DNA from: an uncultured Prevotellaceae bacterium
GTDB lineage: Bacteria > Bacteroidota > Bacteroidia > Bacteroidales > Muribaculaceae
NCBI GenBank assembly: GCA_947302275.1
Contig: CAMYUW010000007.1
Span: 29,247 to 93,246, forward strand
Length of the DNA stretch: 64,000 nt
Direction: 5' to 3'
Positions 1 to 8,587 of this stretch are shown here, one piece after another. Below the pieces are notes generated by a model. That model saw only the letters and a program-made list of their open reading frames with translations, searched no databases and was not told the DNA's origin. The position numbers and the translations under genes are program-made. Every line of letters begins with the position of its first letter. The stretch's first letter is position 1.

Positions 1-416
1 GGAGTAGCAATTTCAGAAGGCTTCTGAACCTTCAGATTCGGATGATCCTGAAGGAACGTGATTTCCTCCTTGTACTGGTTGAGTATTGCCTTCATTGACG
101 GAGACAGGTTATTGATATCCCTCAAAGGCTCGTCACCGACCATCAGGATTTCTTCAGCACGATCATCACCAGCCATTACAAGGAAGGTGGTAGAGGTGTT
201 AAAAATGTAATAAACGGGCTGTCCGAGCTTATTATCTCCCACCTCTGCCTTCAACAGAACTGGGTTCATAGCTGCGGGAGCCATCAGCTTTCCAGCATAA
301 AGCTCGTTGGCTAAATAGTTTTTGGCTTTTTTCACAGCTGTTGCCTGATCCACAGGTGCAGCCATTAGCGACATAGCCGCAAGAGCGGCTGCCACAAAGA
401 ATAATAATTTCTTCAT
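1..416 (-). CDS. C10-family cysteine protease, N-terminal part (cut by window edge)
   Basis: Only the first 138 codons lie in the window; the gene continues past base 1. The start at 416 gives a clear Sec signal peptide (MKKLLFFVAAALAAMSLMA) followed by the inhibitory pro-domain of streptopain (SpeB)-like proteases: the segments YYIFNT, GDDRAEEILMVGDEPL and SPSMKAILNQYKEEI closely parallel those of the complete C10 protease at 708-2984. The catalytic domain would lie outside the window, so activity cannot be judged. C10 enzymes are secreted or surface cysteine proteases that digest host or dietary protein. It is tandem with its paralogue but has its own promoter, and a terminator separates the two. 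The assignment rests on the pro-domain alone. Confidence 0.8.
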   Translation of the reverse strand, partial: MKKLLFFVAAALAAMSLMAAPVDQATAVKKAKNYLANELYAGKLMAPAAMNPVLLKAEVGDNKLGQPVYYIFNTSTTFLVMAGDDRAEEILMVGDEPLRDINNLSPSMKAILNQYKEEITFLQDHPNLKVQKPSEIAT

Positions 417-478
417 ACTGATTGGTAATTAAATGATTAATTGTTCAAAGATGTTTTATTATTAGAATTTTGGATGCG

Positions 479-512
479 GCAAAGATAAAGAAAATAATTA
501 TTATACACCAAA
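479..512 (-). promoter_or_regulatory. Bacteroidota-type promoter of the partial C10 protease
   Basis: On the minus strand TATCTTTGC (479-487) matches the -7 consensus TAnnTTTG. A TTG lies about 22 bases upstream, slightly longer than the usual 19-21. The leader to the start at 416 is about 55 bases. The rest of the 417-635 gap is AT-rich with no further signal seen. Confidence 0.6.
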
Positions 513-635
513 TATTTCTTTCAAATTATAGCAAACAACCGTTATAAAATTACATACAATAATCTACCAAAAATACAAATACCTAATTATCAATACGTTG
601 CAAACACAACCAAAAACCATAAAATCAACGAAAAC

Positions 636-660
636 GGGACTTCCCGCATTGGGAAGCCCC
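636..660 (-). terminator. Intrinsic terminator after the C10 protease
   Basis: Read on the minus strand, GGGGCTTCCC and GGGAAGTCCC form a 10-pair stem (one wobble) around a 5-base loop, followed by T-rich sequence. It lies about 50 bases after the stop of the 708-2984 gene and ends its transcript before the next C10 gene. Confidence 0.75.
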
Positions 661-707
661 GCAAAATGAGTCTCTAATGACTTATCAGTATTGATGATAG
701 ATTATTA

Positions 708-2984
708 TCAATCGGTACCAGAAAGCAGCATATCAATGAGAGTCGTTACGTCAGAAATCGAGATGTCGCCACTGTTATCGACGTCAGCGACATCAAGAGT
801 TACATCGCCATTGCCACTAAGCAGGAAGTCGATGAGGTCAGTCACATCACTGATAGTCACAAAACCGTCCTTGTTGATATCACCCATCGGATAAGTCTGG
901 CCCTGCAACAGGGTTACCTCCTGTACATTACTCCAGTTGCTCTGACTGCCATCGGTATAGAAGGCCATGACTTTGTAGGAATACATAGCACCAGCTGTCA
1001 GGTTCTCCAAGGTGTAATATTTGTTGGTAATGCCTTGGATGGTGGATGTTGCACCATCACCTGTGAACTGCAATGTGTAGCTGCTTACGATTTCGGCAGG
1101 CGTCTGGTCTGTCCAGTCGGCACGGAATGAAGTGCTGGTGACATAGTCAGCATTAGCGGGCAACATCACGGGGTCATAGGTCGTCACACCACCGCTAGCA
1201 ATACCGTCCAGATTCACATAGATGGTATCGGCACCAGCGCTGCGCAGCATAACGCGAGCAGTGTGGTTGCCAGCCTTTGTCGGTGCGAAGGTTACGGTAA
1301 TGTCCACACCATTGTTGGCATTGGCCGCGGTGACGTTTGACTTGCTCACTGAGAAACCGCTACCGGATGTAGCGTCAACGACCTTGAGATAAGCGACCTT
1401 GGTCAGATTGTAACCCTTGAGGGTAAAGTTGCCAGTTGCAGCCTCGCCAACGGCGGCGGTGAAACTCAGCTCAGAAGGCGTAGCGGTCAGAATTGGGACG
1501 GCTACAGCCTCGGCAGTCAAGGCAATCGTCTGAGGCTCTGCACCGGAGCTAGCCACCTTGATGGAACCTGAGAAGGTACCAGCAACGAGAGGAGAGTAGG
1601 TCACAGTGACCGTAGCACCAGCGGCAACTTGTTCGGCTGTAAGGGTTTCAGGAGTGATAGTGATAGCATTGATGAAATTATTCTGACCACTCACACTGAA
1701 GGTCACATCATCAAGCAGATTCATTCCCGATACATTGAAAGTGTGCGTCACTGTTTCGCCAGTGTTCACGGTGCCAAAGTCAATCGACTCGAGGTCAACG
1801 TTCAACACAGGGAAAGTTACCTGGCCACCAGGAGGCTGGATGCCAATGACCATCTGCTGATAGATGTCAAAGGTCATACCTTCATAATCGGTAAAAGCGT
1901 TCAAGGCGAAGTCGCCATTACCGGTGCCACTCCATCCCCAGTTGATGTGATACTTGTTGGAGGAAACCGTGTAGCCGTCAACATTGAAGGCGTGGCCTCC
2001 ACCCTGACCTTCATCAGAGATAGCGCAGTAAACGATGGGATGGCCTGCCTCAAGCTCAGTCTGAATCAAGTTGGCCCACTGAGCATCGGTGTAATAAGCA
2101 TAGCCGTAATAAGTTGACTTCTTGATGGCACGCACATTGGTGTCATAACCAAAGAATTTGCAGGCGTTGGCAATCAAAACGGTGCTATCAGAGCTGATAC
2201 CACTGCCATCAGTGCCATAATTCATGTGCTCGACCTGGCCAACGTAACGCATCAGTGCAGCAACGGCAGCCTTCTGGGCAGCTGTTCCGCTAGTGCCGGT
2301 CCAGCCGTAGTAATCCTTCATATTAGCCCAATCAAAGGTAATCGAAGGCAACGAAGGCACATTCACCCAAGAATAACCATCCCTGAAACGATAAGCGGGG
2401 ATTTCGCCAGTCTCGGCAGTGGGATATTTCCAGTAATAGAACACCTGAGCCAACGAGGTTGCGGGACATCCAGTCACACACTGCTTGTTATTGATGATAC
2501 ACTGGTTGTAGAAGGGGGCTGTCTGGTCCCAACGGGCGGTGAGCAGCGGTGCCACATTCTGTGCACGCTTAGGCCCATTCAGCCTCGTCTGCACCTCTAC
2601 TACCATGCCTGGGCGGGCCTGCAGGTACTCAATCTGCTTCTGATAGAAATTGAGCCAGTTCTGCATGTTTGAAGGGATGTTGTTGAAATCCAGAGGAGCG
2701 TCACCGCAACCAAGGATTTCCTCACCACGATCTTCACCCGATACGATGATAAAACGATCCTGAGTGTTAAAGATATAGTACACAGGAACATTCACATTCG
2801 AGGAATTGGTAATTGTGCGCTGAGACACAAACTTAATGGGAGATGATGCCATCATCTTCCCTGAAGGAGTATGAGCCCTCAAGAAGGCTTCTGCCTTGGC
2901 CTGGGCCGTCACGAGATCCACGTTAGCGGCCGATAACTGCATCACCGCTAAGACGGCAACGAGCAAGAGTTGAATTTTTCTCAT
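708..2984 (-). CDS. Secreted C10 (streptopain-like) cysteine protease with C-terminal dockerin-like module
   Basis: 758 residues. A signal peptide (about 1-20) is followed by the SpeB-type pro-domain (about 22-130). The catalytic domain carries the nucleophile Cys173 in TGCPATSLAQV, His331 in GGGHAFNVDGY and the Asn/Trp pair in HINWGWSGTG (about 346-355), the full active-site set of family C10. From about 390 to 600 come two Ig-like/choice-of-anchor-type beta domains, then a fibronectin type III-like domain (about 605-690). The last 60 residues hold two calcium-binding-like repeats (GDINKDGFVTISDVTDLID and ADVDNSGDISISDVTTLID), a dockerin type I-like pair. It probably acts outside the cell or on the surface. 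It has its own promoter upstream and terminator downstream. The same C-terminal module recurs on two unrelated proteins in this window. Confidence 0.93.
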   Translation of the reverse strand: MRKIQLLLVAVLAVMQLSAANVDLVTAQAKAEAFLRAHTPSGKMMASSPIKFVSQRTITNSSNVNVPVYYIFNTQDRFIIVSGEDRGEEILGCGDAPLDFNNIPSNMQNWLNFYQKQIEYLQARPGMVVEVQTRLNGPKRAQNVAPLLTARWDQTAPFYNQCIINNKQCVTGCPATSLAQVFYYWKYPTAETGEIPAYRFRDGYSWVNVPSLPSITFDWANMKDYYGWTGTSGTAAQKAAVAALMRYVGQVEHMNYGTDGSGISSDSTVLIANACKFFGYDTNVRAIKKSTYYGYAYYTDAQWANLIQTELEAGHPIVYCAISDEGQGGGHAFNVDGYTVSSNKYHINWGWSGTGNGDFALNAFTDYEGMTFDIYQQMVIGIQPPGGQVTFPVLNVDLESIDFGTVNTGETVTHTFNVSGMNLLDDVTFSVSGQNNFINAITITPETLTAEQVAAGATVTVTYSPLVAGTFSGSIKVASSGAEPQTIALTAEAVAVPILTATPSELSFTAAVGEAATGNFTLKGYNLTKVAYLKVVDATSGSGFSVSKSNVTAANANNGVDITVTFAPTKAGNHTARVMLRSAGADTIYVNLDGIASGGVTTYDPVMLPANADYVTSTSFRADWTDQTPAEIVSSYTLQFTGDGATSTIQGITNKYYTLENLTAGAMYSYKVMAFYTDGSQSNWSNVQEVTLLQGQTYPMGDINKDGFVTISDVTDLIDFLLSGNGDVTLDVADVDNSGDISISDVTTLIDMLLSGTD

Positions 2985-3091
2985 AAATGATTCTATATAA
3001 TATAAAAATTGAATAATGATATAATCAACAGTTCCTATTTGACAAAGTCAAAATAATGGTTCGCGTTAATGATTAAAGATTATTTGAGCTA

Positions 3092-3123
3092 CAAAAGTAC
3101 AAAAGCCTTTTGAATATCACCAA
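3092..3123 (-). promoter_or_regulatory. Bacteroidota-type promoter of the C10 protease
   Basis: On the minus strand TACTTTTG (3092-3099) is the -7 box and TTG at 3121-3123 the -33 box, with a 21-base spacer, matching the consensus. The transcript leader would be about 100 bases. Confidence 0.7.
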
Positions 3124-3184
3124 ATTTTTATATCTTTTTATCATTTTGCCCCCACTGGTTGATACGGTGTAAGTAGAAAAACTG

Positions 3185-3193
3185 TAATTTTGC
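3185..3193 (+). promoter_or_regulatory. -7 box for the CDF/ABC operon
   Basis: TAATTTTGC fits TAnnTTTGC and lies 24 bases before the ATG at 3217. The box covers a possible TTG start at 3190, so translation must begin downstream at 3217. A TTG 23 bases upstream is a slightly long-spaced -33 candidate. Confidence 0.6.
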
Positions 3194-3216
3194 GGCTCAA
3201 ACGAGAATCCATCAAC

Positions 3217-4185
3217 ATGACATCCACGATGACCGACCAACAGGACACCCGACAGCGGGACTTCCATCGCAACCACCAAGAGAAACAATGTGCGCTGGTG
3301 GGTATGGCGAGCGATGTGGGCCTGTCGGCGCTCAAGATAATCACGGGTATCTTCGGGCACTCGACCGCTATCCTTGCCGACGGCATCCATTCCATCAGCG
3401 ACACGGTGACCGACGCGCTGGTATATGCCATGGTACGCCTGTCGGGCAAGGGTGTTGACCAGCGCTATCGATACGGCAGGGGCAAGTATGAGACACTGGC
3501 AGCATTTCTGATCAGCATCATTCTGGTAGTAGTTGCCGTGGGCCTGATGACCGGTGCCGTGGGTGACGTGTGGACAGCCCTCAACGGTGGCACGCTGGAA
3601 CGCCCTCATAACATCGCCCTTATTGTGGGCATCATTGCTGTTGCCGTCAAGGAGGGCCTATATCACTATACACGCATCAAGGGGCACCAAACAGGCAGTG
3701 CTGCTCTCAAGGCTTACGCTTGGCACCATCGCGCCGATGCATTATCCACTGCAGCGACACTGCTGGGAGTGGCCGGCGCAATGTTCCTGGGAGAGCGTTG
3801 GCGCGTGCTCGACCCTCTGGCCGCTATTGCCGTGAGCGTTCTCATTCTCGTGCTCGCCTACCGAATGGGACGGCCAGCTGTTGAGGAACTGCTTGAGGTT
3901 TCCTTGCCTCAGAACGAACAGGATACGATTTCCGCTATCGTCAAGGGGACACCGGGCGTGAAGGCATTCCACAACCTGCGCACAAGGCGCAACGGCAGCC
4001 TGAGCGTGGTGGATATGCACATTAAGGTGGACGGTAACCTGAGCGTCAGCGAGTCACACGACATCACCCGTGCCATCGAACAGCAACTGAGCAACGCGCT
4101 GGGCGAGGTGATGACCAATATCCACGTCGAGCCATACCATGGCCACAATAACTGTGAAAAGAATGGAAACGATACAACTCAATAA
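3217..4185 (+). CDS. Cation diffusion facilitator (CDF) metal efflux transporter
   Basis: 322 residues from the ATG at 3217. CDF proteins exchange divalent metals (Zn, Fe, Mn, Co, Cd) for protons at the inner membrane. Six membrane segments can be followed. The two metal-site signatures are present: ADGIHSISD in helix 2 and HHRADALST in helix 5, the HxxxD/HHxxD pattern typical of zinc or iron transporters. A cytoplasmic ferredoxin-like domain follows (about 210-305, PGVKAFHNLRTRRNG and VVDMHIKVDG), and the tail is rich in His and Asn (HVEPYHGHNNC). The ABC ATPase gene overlaps its end by 23 bases, so the two are translationally coupled. Which metal it carries cannot be read from the sequence. 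Confidence 0.92.
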   Translation: MTSTMTDQQDTRQRDFHRNHQEKQCALVGMASDVGLSALKIITGIFGHSTAILADGIHSISDTVTDALVYAMVRLSGKGVDQRYRYGRGKYETLAAFLISIILVVVAVGLMTGAVGDVWTALNGGTLERPHNIALIVGIIAVAVKEGLYHYTRIKGHQTGSAALKAYAWHHRADALSTAATLLGVAGAMFLGERWRVLDPLAAIAVSVLILVLAYRMGRPAVEELLEVSLPQNEQDTISAIVKGTPGVKAFHNLRTRRNGSLSVVDMHIKVDGNLSVSESHDITRAIEQQLSNALGEVMTNIHVEPYHGHNNCEKNGNDTTQ

Positions 4186-4807
4186 TACTCTGCCCTGCGT
4201 GTTCGCTGGTCATCCCGGCATCCGCAGCGACATCTGGCTGCAGGACATCACGCTCCGGCGCGGCACACACTACCTGATCAGCGCCGAGAGCGGCACAGGC
4301 AAGTCGTCGTTGTGCAGTTACATTTACGGATACCGACAAGACTATAGCGGCACCATCGCCTTTGACGGGAAGGACATCCTCACCCTCACGGTCGAGCAGT
4401 GGTGTGACGTGCGCCAGCACCATATCGCTTATCTGCCCCAAGATATGCGACTGTTCGGAGAACTCACTGCAATGGAGAACGTGGAACTGAAAAACCGCCT
4501 TACCGGGTTCAAGTCCCGTGACGACATCCGCCGCATGTTCGAGAACATGGGCATTGCCGACAAGCAAGACAGCTTGGTATCCAAACTATCCATCGGCCAG
4601 CAACAGCGAGTAGCCATCATCCGCACCCTGTGCCAACCTTGCGATTTTATTCTGCTGGATGAGCCGGTGAGCCACCTTGACGAGGAGAACAACCGTATTG
4701 CGGCACGTCTTATCATTGGTGAGGCCCAGCGCCAGGGAGCCGGTGTCATCGCTACCTCGGTGGGCAACCACCTGCAAATGGATGTAGACAAAATCTTCAA
4801 CCTCTAA
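4163..4807 (+). CDS. ABC transporter ATP-binding protein (LolD/MacB-type)
   Basis: 214 residues from ATG 4163; an in-frame ATG at 4139 lies deeper in the upstream gene and is less likely. All core motifs are present: Walker A SAESGTGKSS, Q-loop LPQDM, signature LSIGQQQR, Walker B FILLDEP and the following D-loop HLDEENN. The size and the partner FtsX-like gene 15 bases downstream place it with ATPases that power mechanotransmission-type exporters (lipoprotein release, peptide export, cell-wall hydrolase control). The switch histidine seems to be replaced near the C-terminus (IATSVGNHLQM), where most relatives have a TH or SH pair close to this point. The substrate is unknown; linkage to the CDF gene may only reflect shared transcription. 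Confidence 0.88.
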   Translation: METIQLNNTLPCVFAGHPGIRSDIWLQDITLRRGTHYLISAESGTGKSSLCSYIYGYRQDYSGTIAFDGKDILTLTVEQWCDVRQHHIAYLPQDMRLFGELTAMENVELKNRLTGFKSRDDIRRMFENMGIADKQDSLVSKLSIGQQQRVAIIRTLCQPCDFILLDEPVSHLDEENNRIAARLIIGEAQRQGAGVIATSVGNHLQMDVDKIFNL

Positions 4808-4822
4808 AATCTAAAGGAACTC

Positions 4823-6037
4823 ATGCAAGATATCATCTGGAAACTGCTGCGGCAGCACATCAGCAAGGGCCAACTCATCGGCTTCGCCATAGCCAACCTC
4901 ATCGGACTGACCATCGTCCTGCTCGCGGTGCAATTCTACCGTGACCTACGGCCCGTGTTCAACGACGAGGAGAGCTTCATCAGCAAGGATTACCTCATCA
5001 TTACCCGAGCGGTGACAGGAGCTGGTGCCATGATGGGCAACAACGGCGAGTTCAGTGACGCGGACATCCAAGATCTGGAGCAGCAGTCCTGGTGCCGACA
5101 GGTGGGCAGATTCCTAGGCAGTGACTTTGCAATCGACGCACGACTGGGTGTGGGCAACGGACATGCCATGCACACGCAGTTTTTCTTTGAATCCATTCCC
5201 GATGAGTTTATCGACATCGACCCCGATGACTGGGGTTTCTCTCCCGACAAGCCCGAGGTCCCCGTAGTGATATCGCGCGACTACCTGTCCCTCTACAATT
5301 TCGGTTTCGCCGCAACCCAGGGAATGCCCAAAATCAGCGAAGGCCAAGCCGAGATGCTGCCGCTGGAATTCACGCTGAGCGGCAACGGCAAGCGTCAAGA
5401 CATGCCCGGCCGCATCGTGGGTTTCTCTAACCGTCTGAACACTGTTATCGTGCCCCAGGAGTTCATGGAGTGGGCCAACCAGCAATTTGGAACGGGTGCC
5501 GAGCAACATCCACAGCGACTCATTGCCGAGGTCAACAAGCCTGGAGACATTAAGATAGAGCAGTACATGGACGAGCACCACTACGAGGTGGCAGGCGACA
5601 AGATGTCGTCCAGCAAGGCCAACTACTTCCTCATCGTCATTAGCAGTATTGTCATAGCTGTGGGAATTCTCATCAGCCTGTTGTCTTTCTTTGTACTCAT
5701 GCTGAGCATTTATCTCCTGTTGCAGAAGAACACCCAGAAAATCCAGGATTTGCTCCTGCTGGGCTACTCACCTGATCAAGTATCTCGGCATTACATCCAA
5801 CTCGTTGTCGGCCTTAACGTTGCTGTGCTCGTGCTTGCTATCTTATTCATGCTCCTAGGGCGATTCGCTTATATGGATATGATTCATGCATTCGGTGTCA
5901 GCGGCGCTGGTATCGGCATCGCCATTCTTGTTGGTCTCATCATTATGGGAGCCATCACCACAGGCAATGTCATCGCCATCCGCCGCAAGGTCAACTCCCT
6001 CTGGCTCCACGAGAAATCTCCGTCACAATCCATATAA
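4823..6037 (+). CDS. FtsX-like ABC permease
   Basis: 404 residues. The topology is that of FtsX/MacB permeases: one membrane segment near the N-terminus (about 18-42), a large extracytoplasmic domain (about 45-265), then three C-terminal segments (about 268-300, 318-345 and 360-385). It pairs with the ATPase 15 bases upstream and should form the membrane half of a type VII-like ABC system. Bacteroidota often encode such single ATPase/permease pairs with no recognisable substrate gene. The periplasmic domain shows no motif I can name. It ends the operon that begins with the CDF gene. Confidence 0.82.
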   Translation: MQDIIWKLLRQHISKGQLIGFAIANLIGLTIVLLAVQFYRDLRPVFNDEESFISKDYLIITRAVTGAGAMMGNNGEFSDADIQDLEQQSWCRQVGRFLGSDFAIDARLGVGNGHAMHTQFFFESIPDEFIDIDPDDWGFSPDKPEVPVVISRDYLSLYNFGFAATQGMPKISEGQAEMLPLEFTLSGNGKRQDMPGRIVGFSNRLNTVIVPQEFMEWANQQFGTGAEQHPQRLIAEVNKPGDIKIEQYMDEHHYEVAGDKMSSSKANYFLIVISSIVIAVGILISLLSFFVLMLSIYLLLQKNTQKIQDLLLLGYSPDQVSRHYIQLVVGLNVAVLVLAILFMLLGRFAYMDMIHAFGVSGAGIGIAILVGLIIMGAITTGNVIAIRRKVNSLWLHEKSPSQSI

Positions 6038-6085
6038 TTTGAATAAATTTCTCCTTGGGGACTCTATAAATACATAAAAAAACAT

Positions 6086-6094
6086 TATCTTTGC
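6086..6094 (+). promoter_or_regulatory. -7 box of the DUF4421 gene
   Basis: TATCTTTGC fits TAnnTTTGC, 65 bases before the ATG at 6159. No well-spaced TTG box was found upstream. Confidence 0.5.
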
Positions 6095-6158
6095 ACGATA
6101 GAGATTTGTGTATCATATAATTAATATAATAATTTTTCTCCCATTATTGCAGTTAAGA

Positions 6159-7376
6159 ATGAGAAGCAAATACTTGATGTTGATATTTATGTTTTGCGTG
6201 TCGATGACGTCCTGGGGACAGTCATCGGAGCAGATTGTCACCCAACATCAAGACATTCCACAACTGCAACAGGTTGATACCACCCAGAACCCGAGCAAGT
6301 TACAAAAGATAAAGTCGCGCGTCCAGCAACGCATCGATGATAAAATCAACGAGCCTTACGACACCACGCGCAACAAGGGCTACTGGTGGCGCGCCCTCAA
6401 GCACGGCAAGGTAAACTTCAACGACAGCACAATGGGCTACCCCAAATTTGTGATGTTCTGTTACAAGACATACATCTGGGGCGACCGCGCGTTCAACAGC
6501 TATGACAGCACTTATGTGAAAGCAACGGGCAAGAACTGGAAACTCATCTTGAAGAGCGACAACTGGGTGGACTCTTACATCGGTCATCCAGTCAAAAATG
6601 TGAACGAGGTCATGAACAGCCGACTGGTATCCAGCATCGGTCTGTCGCTGTCATTTATGGCGGTAAGTGTGGGCTATTCTATAGGCGTGAGCAACTTGAT
6701 ACATGGTGGCAAAGTCTCCAATAAGGTTGATTTCTCATTCACATGCGCCCGATTTGCTGCCGATGCCTACTATTGGGAGAACAACAACGTGATTAATATC
6801 ACCTATAAGATCAAGAATGCCGGGGATGGCCTTCACAAACTCAGACAGTCGGGCATCAGCCGCAAAGCGATGGGAGTGACGGCCTACTACTTCTTCAACA
6901 ATCGGCGTTATGCCCAGGCCGCAGCCTATTGCTTCTCAAAATACCAAAGACGCAGCGCCGGCTCATGGCTGGCAGGTTTCAGCTTGCAGCATTTCGACGT
7001 GCAATTTGATGTGGAAAAGATGTCTGAAGAAGTACGTGAATACTTCCCCACGCAAGCCGATGCCCCACGCATTCTCTACAATGACTATTGCCTGCTATTC
7101 GGGTACGGTTACAACTGGGTGCTGGGCGACAAGTGGCTGATAAACTTCACGGGGACGCCCTACATAGGCTACCGCTATAACCATTTCCACATCGACGGCA
7201 ATATGCCGAGTGCCTTGTCGATAAACATGCGGGCACGCATTGGTGCCGTGTATAACCACAAGCAATACTTCGTGGGTCTCCAAAGCTTTGCCGACCATCA
7301 TCGCTACAAAACCCAAACCAGCAGTCTTGTCAATTCGACATTGGATTTTATGGCCTTGGTGGGAATCAGATTCTGA
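6159..7376 (+). CDS. DUF4421-type putative outer-membrane protein
   Basis: 405 residues from ATG 6159. The frame is open back to 6108, but only the later start puts the signal peptide (MRSKYLMLIFMFCVSMTSWG) at the N-terminus. After a charged linker come the segments KGYWWRALKHGKVNFND, DNWVDSYIGHP and repeated alternating polar/aromatic strands ending in phenylalanine (LDFMALVGIRF), as expected for an outer-membrane beta-barrel. The pattern agrees with DUF4421, a Bacteroidota family of unknown function. It precedes the efflux operon by 24 bases and could be co-transcribed with it, although it has its own promoter-like box. Confidence 0.75.
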   Translation: MRSKYLMLIFMFCVSMTSWGQSSEQIVTQHQDIPQLQQVDTTQNPSKLQKIKSRVQQRIDDKINEPYDTTRNKGYWWRALKHGKVNFNDSTMGYPKFVMFCYKTYIWGDRAFNSYDSTYVKATGKNWKLILKSDNWVDSYIGHPVKNVNEVMNSRLVSSIGLSLSFMAVSVGYSIGVSNLIHGGKVSNKVDFSFTCARFAADAYYWENNNVINITYKIKNAGDGLHKLRQSGISRKAMGVTAYYFFNNRRYAQAAAYCFSKYQRRSAGSWLAGFSLQHFDVQFDVEKMSEEVREYFPTQADAPRILYNDYCLLFGYGYNWVLGDKWLINFTGTPYIGYRYNHFHIDGNMPSALSINMRARIGAVYNHKQYFVGLQSFADHHRYKTQTSSLVNSTLDFMALVGIRF

Positions 7377-7400
7377 TAGAAATCAACAAAACTATTTTTA

Positions 7401-8582
7401 ATGATTATGATAAGAAACAATTTTTTAGTTTGGACCGTTGTAATCGGCGGTATGATCAGTCTTATGGCATCCTGCAAACTGGATTTGCCTAAGGAAACCG
7501 AGTCCTCTTTTGAGACAATGACCGTGCAGAAGTCAGATATTGAGGTGCCCGTGAAATTCAGTGCAAAGATGAAAGGCCAGGCTGATGTGACCATTACGCC
7601 CCAGGTGAGTGGCCAGTTAATGAAAATATATGTGACCGAGGGTCAGCAGGTGCGCAAAGGTCAGACGCTCTTTGTCATAGATTCACGCAATGCCCAGCAT
7701 GAATTGGAATCGGCGAGAGCCAACCTCCAGGCTGCAAATGCCAATCTCCAGGCTGCCATGTCACAGGCCAACAGCGCCAAACTGGAGTACGAGAGCAACA
7801 AGAACCTATATGAGAAGCAAATTGTCAGCAATTATATGCTGGAGAGTTCATTGAACGCTTATAAGCAGGCACAAGCCACTGTCAGTCAGGCAAAAGCTTC
7901 AGTCAGCCAGGCACAAGCTGCAGTGAATCACGCTAAGGTCAACCTCGGCTTCTGTACGATAAAGTCACCAGTGTCTGGCGTTATCGGTGAGATTCCGGTC
8001 TATGCTGGCGACCAGGTGACGCCGATGACTCAATTGACCGTCGTCAGTGGCAACCAGAAGATGGAGGCCGAGTTCTCGATTTCCGAGTCTCTCCTCGAGG
8101 AGGGAATGTCGTCGGGCTACACCCAGAGTGACAAGAACAAAAACCTTGCCAACCTGCCCGACGTGACATTCGTCATGAAGAACGGTACCGAATATCCCAT
8201 CAAGGGACGCATCTCGACCTTGACGGGCGTGGTGAACGCCACAACCGGTTCGCTGGCATGCAAAGCCACATTCCCCAACCCTAATGGTGTCCTGTACTCT
8301 GGTATTCAGGGCACTGTGGTGGTGCCATATAGCCAGCATGATGTGATGGTGATTCCCCAGACTGCTGTCGTGCGTCTGCAAGACAAGTCCCTGGTCTATA
8401 AAGTGAAGGCTGACAGTACTGCAACCGCCGTTACTGTGATGATTGCCGATATTGGCAACGGTAAGGACTTTATCGTGACCGAGGGTCTGAATGTTGGAGA
8501 CCGCATCGTGACTGTTGGCGCCAACAATGTGCAGGAAGGACAACGCGTCCTGTTCCCGACCGAAGCTAAAAAGAAAGATTAA
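7401..8582 (+). CDS. RND efflux periplasmic adaptor lipoprotein (AcrA/MexA-type)
   Basis: 393 residues. The N-terminus has a lipobox (LMASC), so it should be a lipoprotein of the inner membrane. The order is a beta-barrel part, a split lipoyl domain (PQVSGQLMKIYVTEGQQV and later IKSPVSGVIGEIPVYAG), a long coiled-coil hairpin rich in Ala, Gln and Ser (about 95-175), a second beta-barrel and a membrane-proximal domain ending with GLNVGDRIVTVGANNVQEG. This is the membrane fusion protein that links the RND pump to the outer-membrane channel. It lies 5 bases upstream of the pump gene, and the third component follows, giving a complete tripartite system. Confidence 0.95.
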   Translation: MIMIRNNFLVWTVVIGGMISLMASCKLDLPKETESSFETMTVQKSDIEVPVKFSAKMKGQADVTITPQVSGQLMKIYVTEGQQVRKGQTLFVIDSRNAQHELESARANLQAANANLQAAMSQANSAKLEYESNKNLYEKQIVSNYMLESSLNAYKQAQATVSQAKASVSQAQAAVNHAKVNLGFCTIKSPVSGVIGEIPVYAGDQVTPMTQLTVVSGNQKMEAEFSISESLLEEGMSSGYTQSDKNKNLANLPDVTFVMKNGTEYPIKGRISTLTGVVNATTGSLACKATFPNPNGVLYSGIQGTVVVPYSQHDVMVIPQTAVVRLQDKSLVYKVKADSTATAVTVMIADIGNGKDFIVTEGLNVGDRIVTVGANNVQEGQRVLFPTEAKKKD

Positions 8583-8587
8583 ACACT

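Noticed and set aside
3190..3216. Upstream TTG start for the CDF transporter
   Set aside because: It lies within the -7 promoter box, so it would not be in the mRNA; the ATG at 3217 is used instead.
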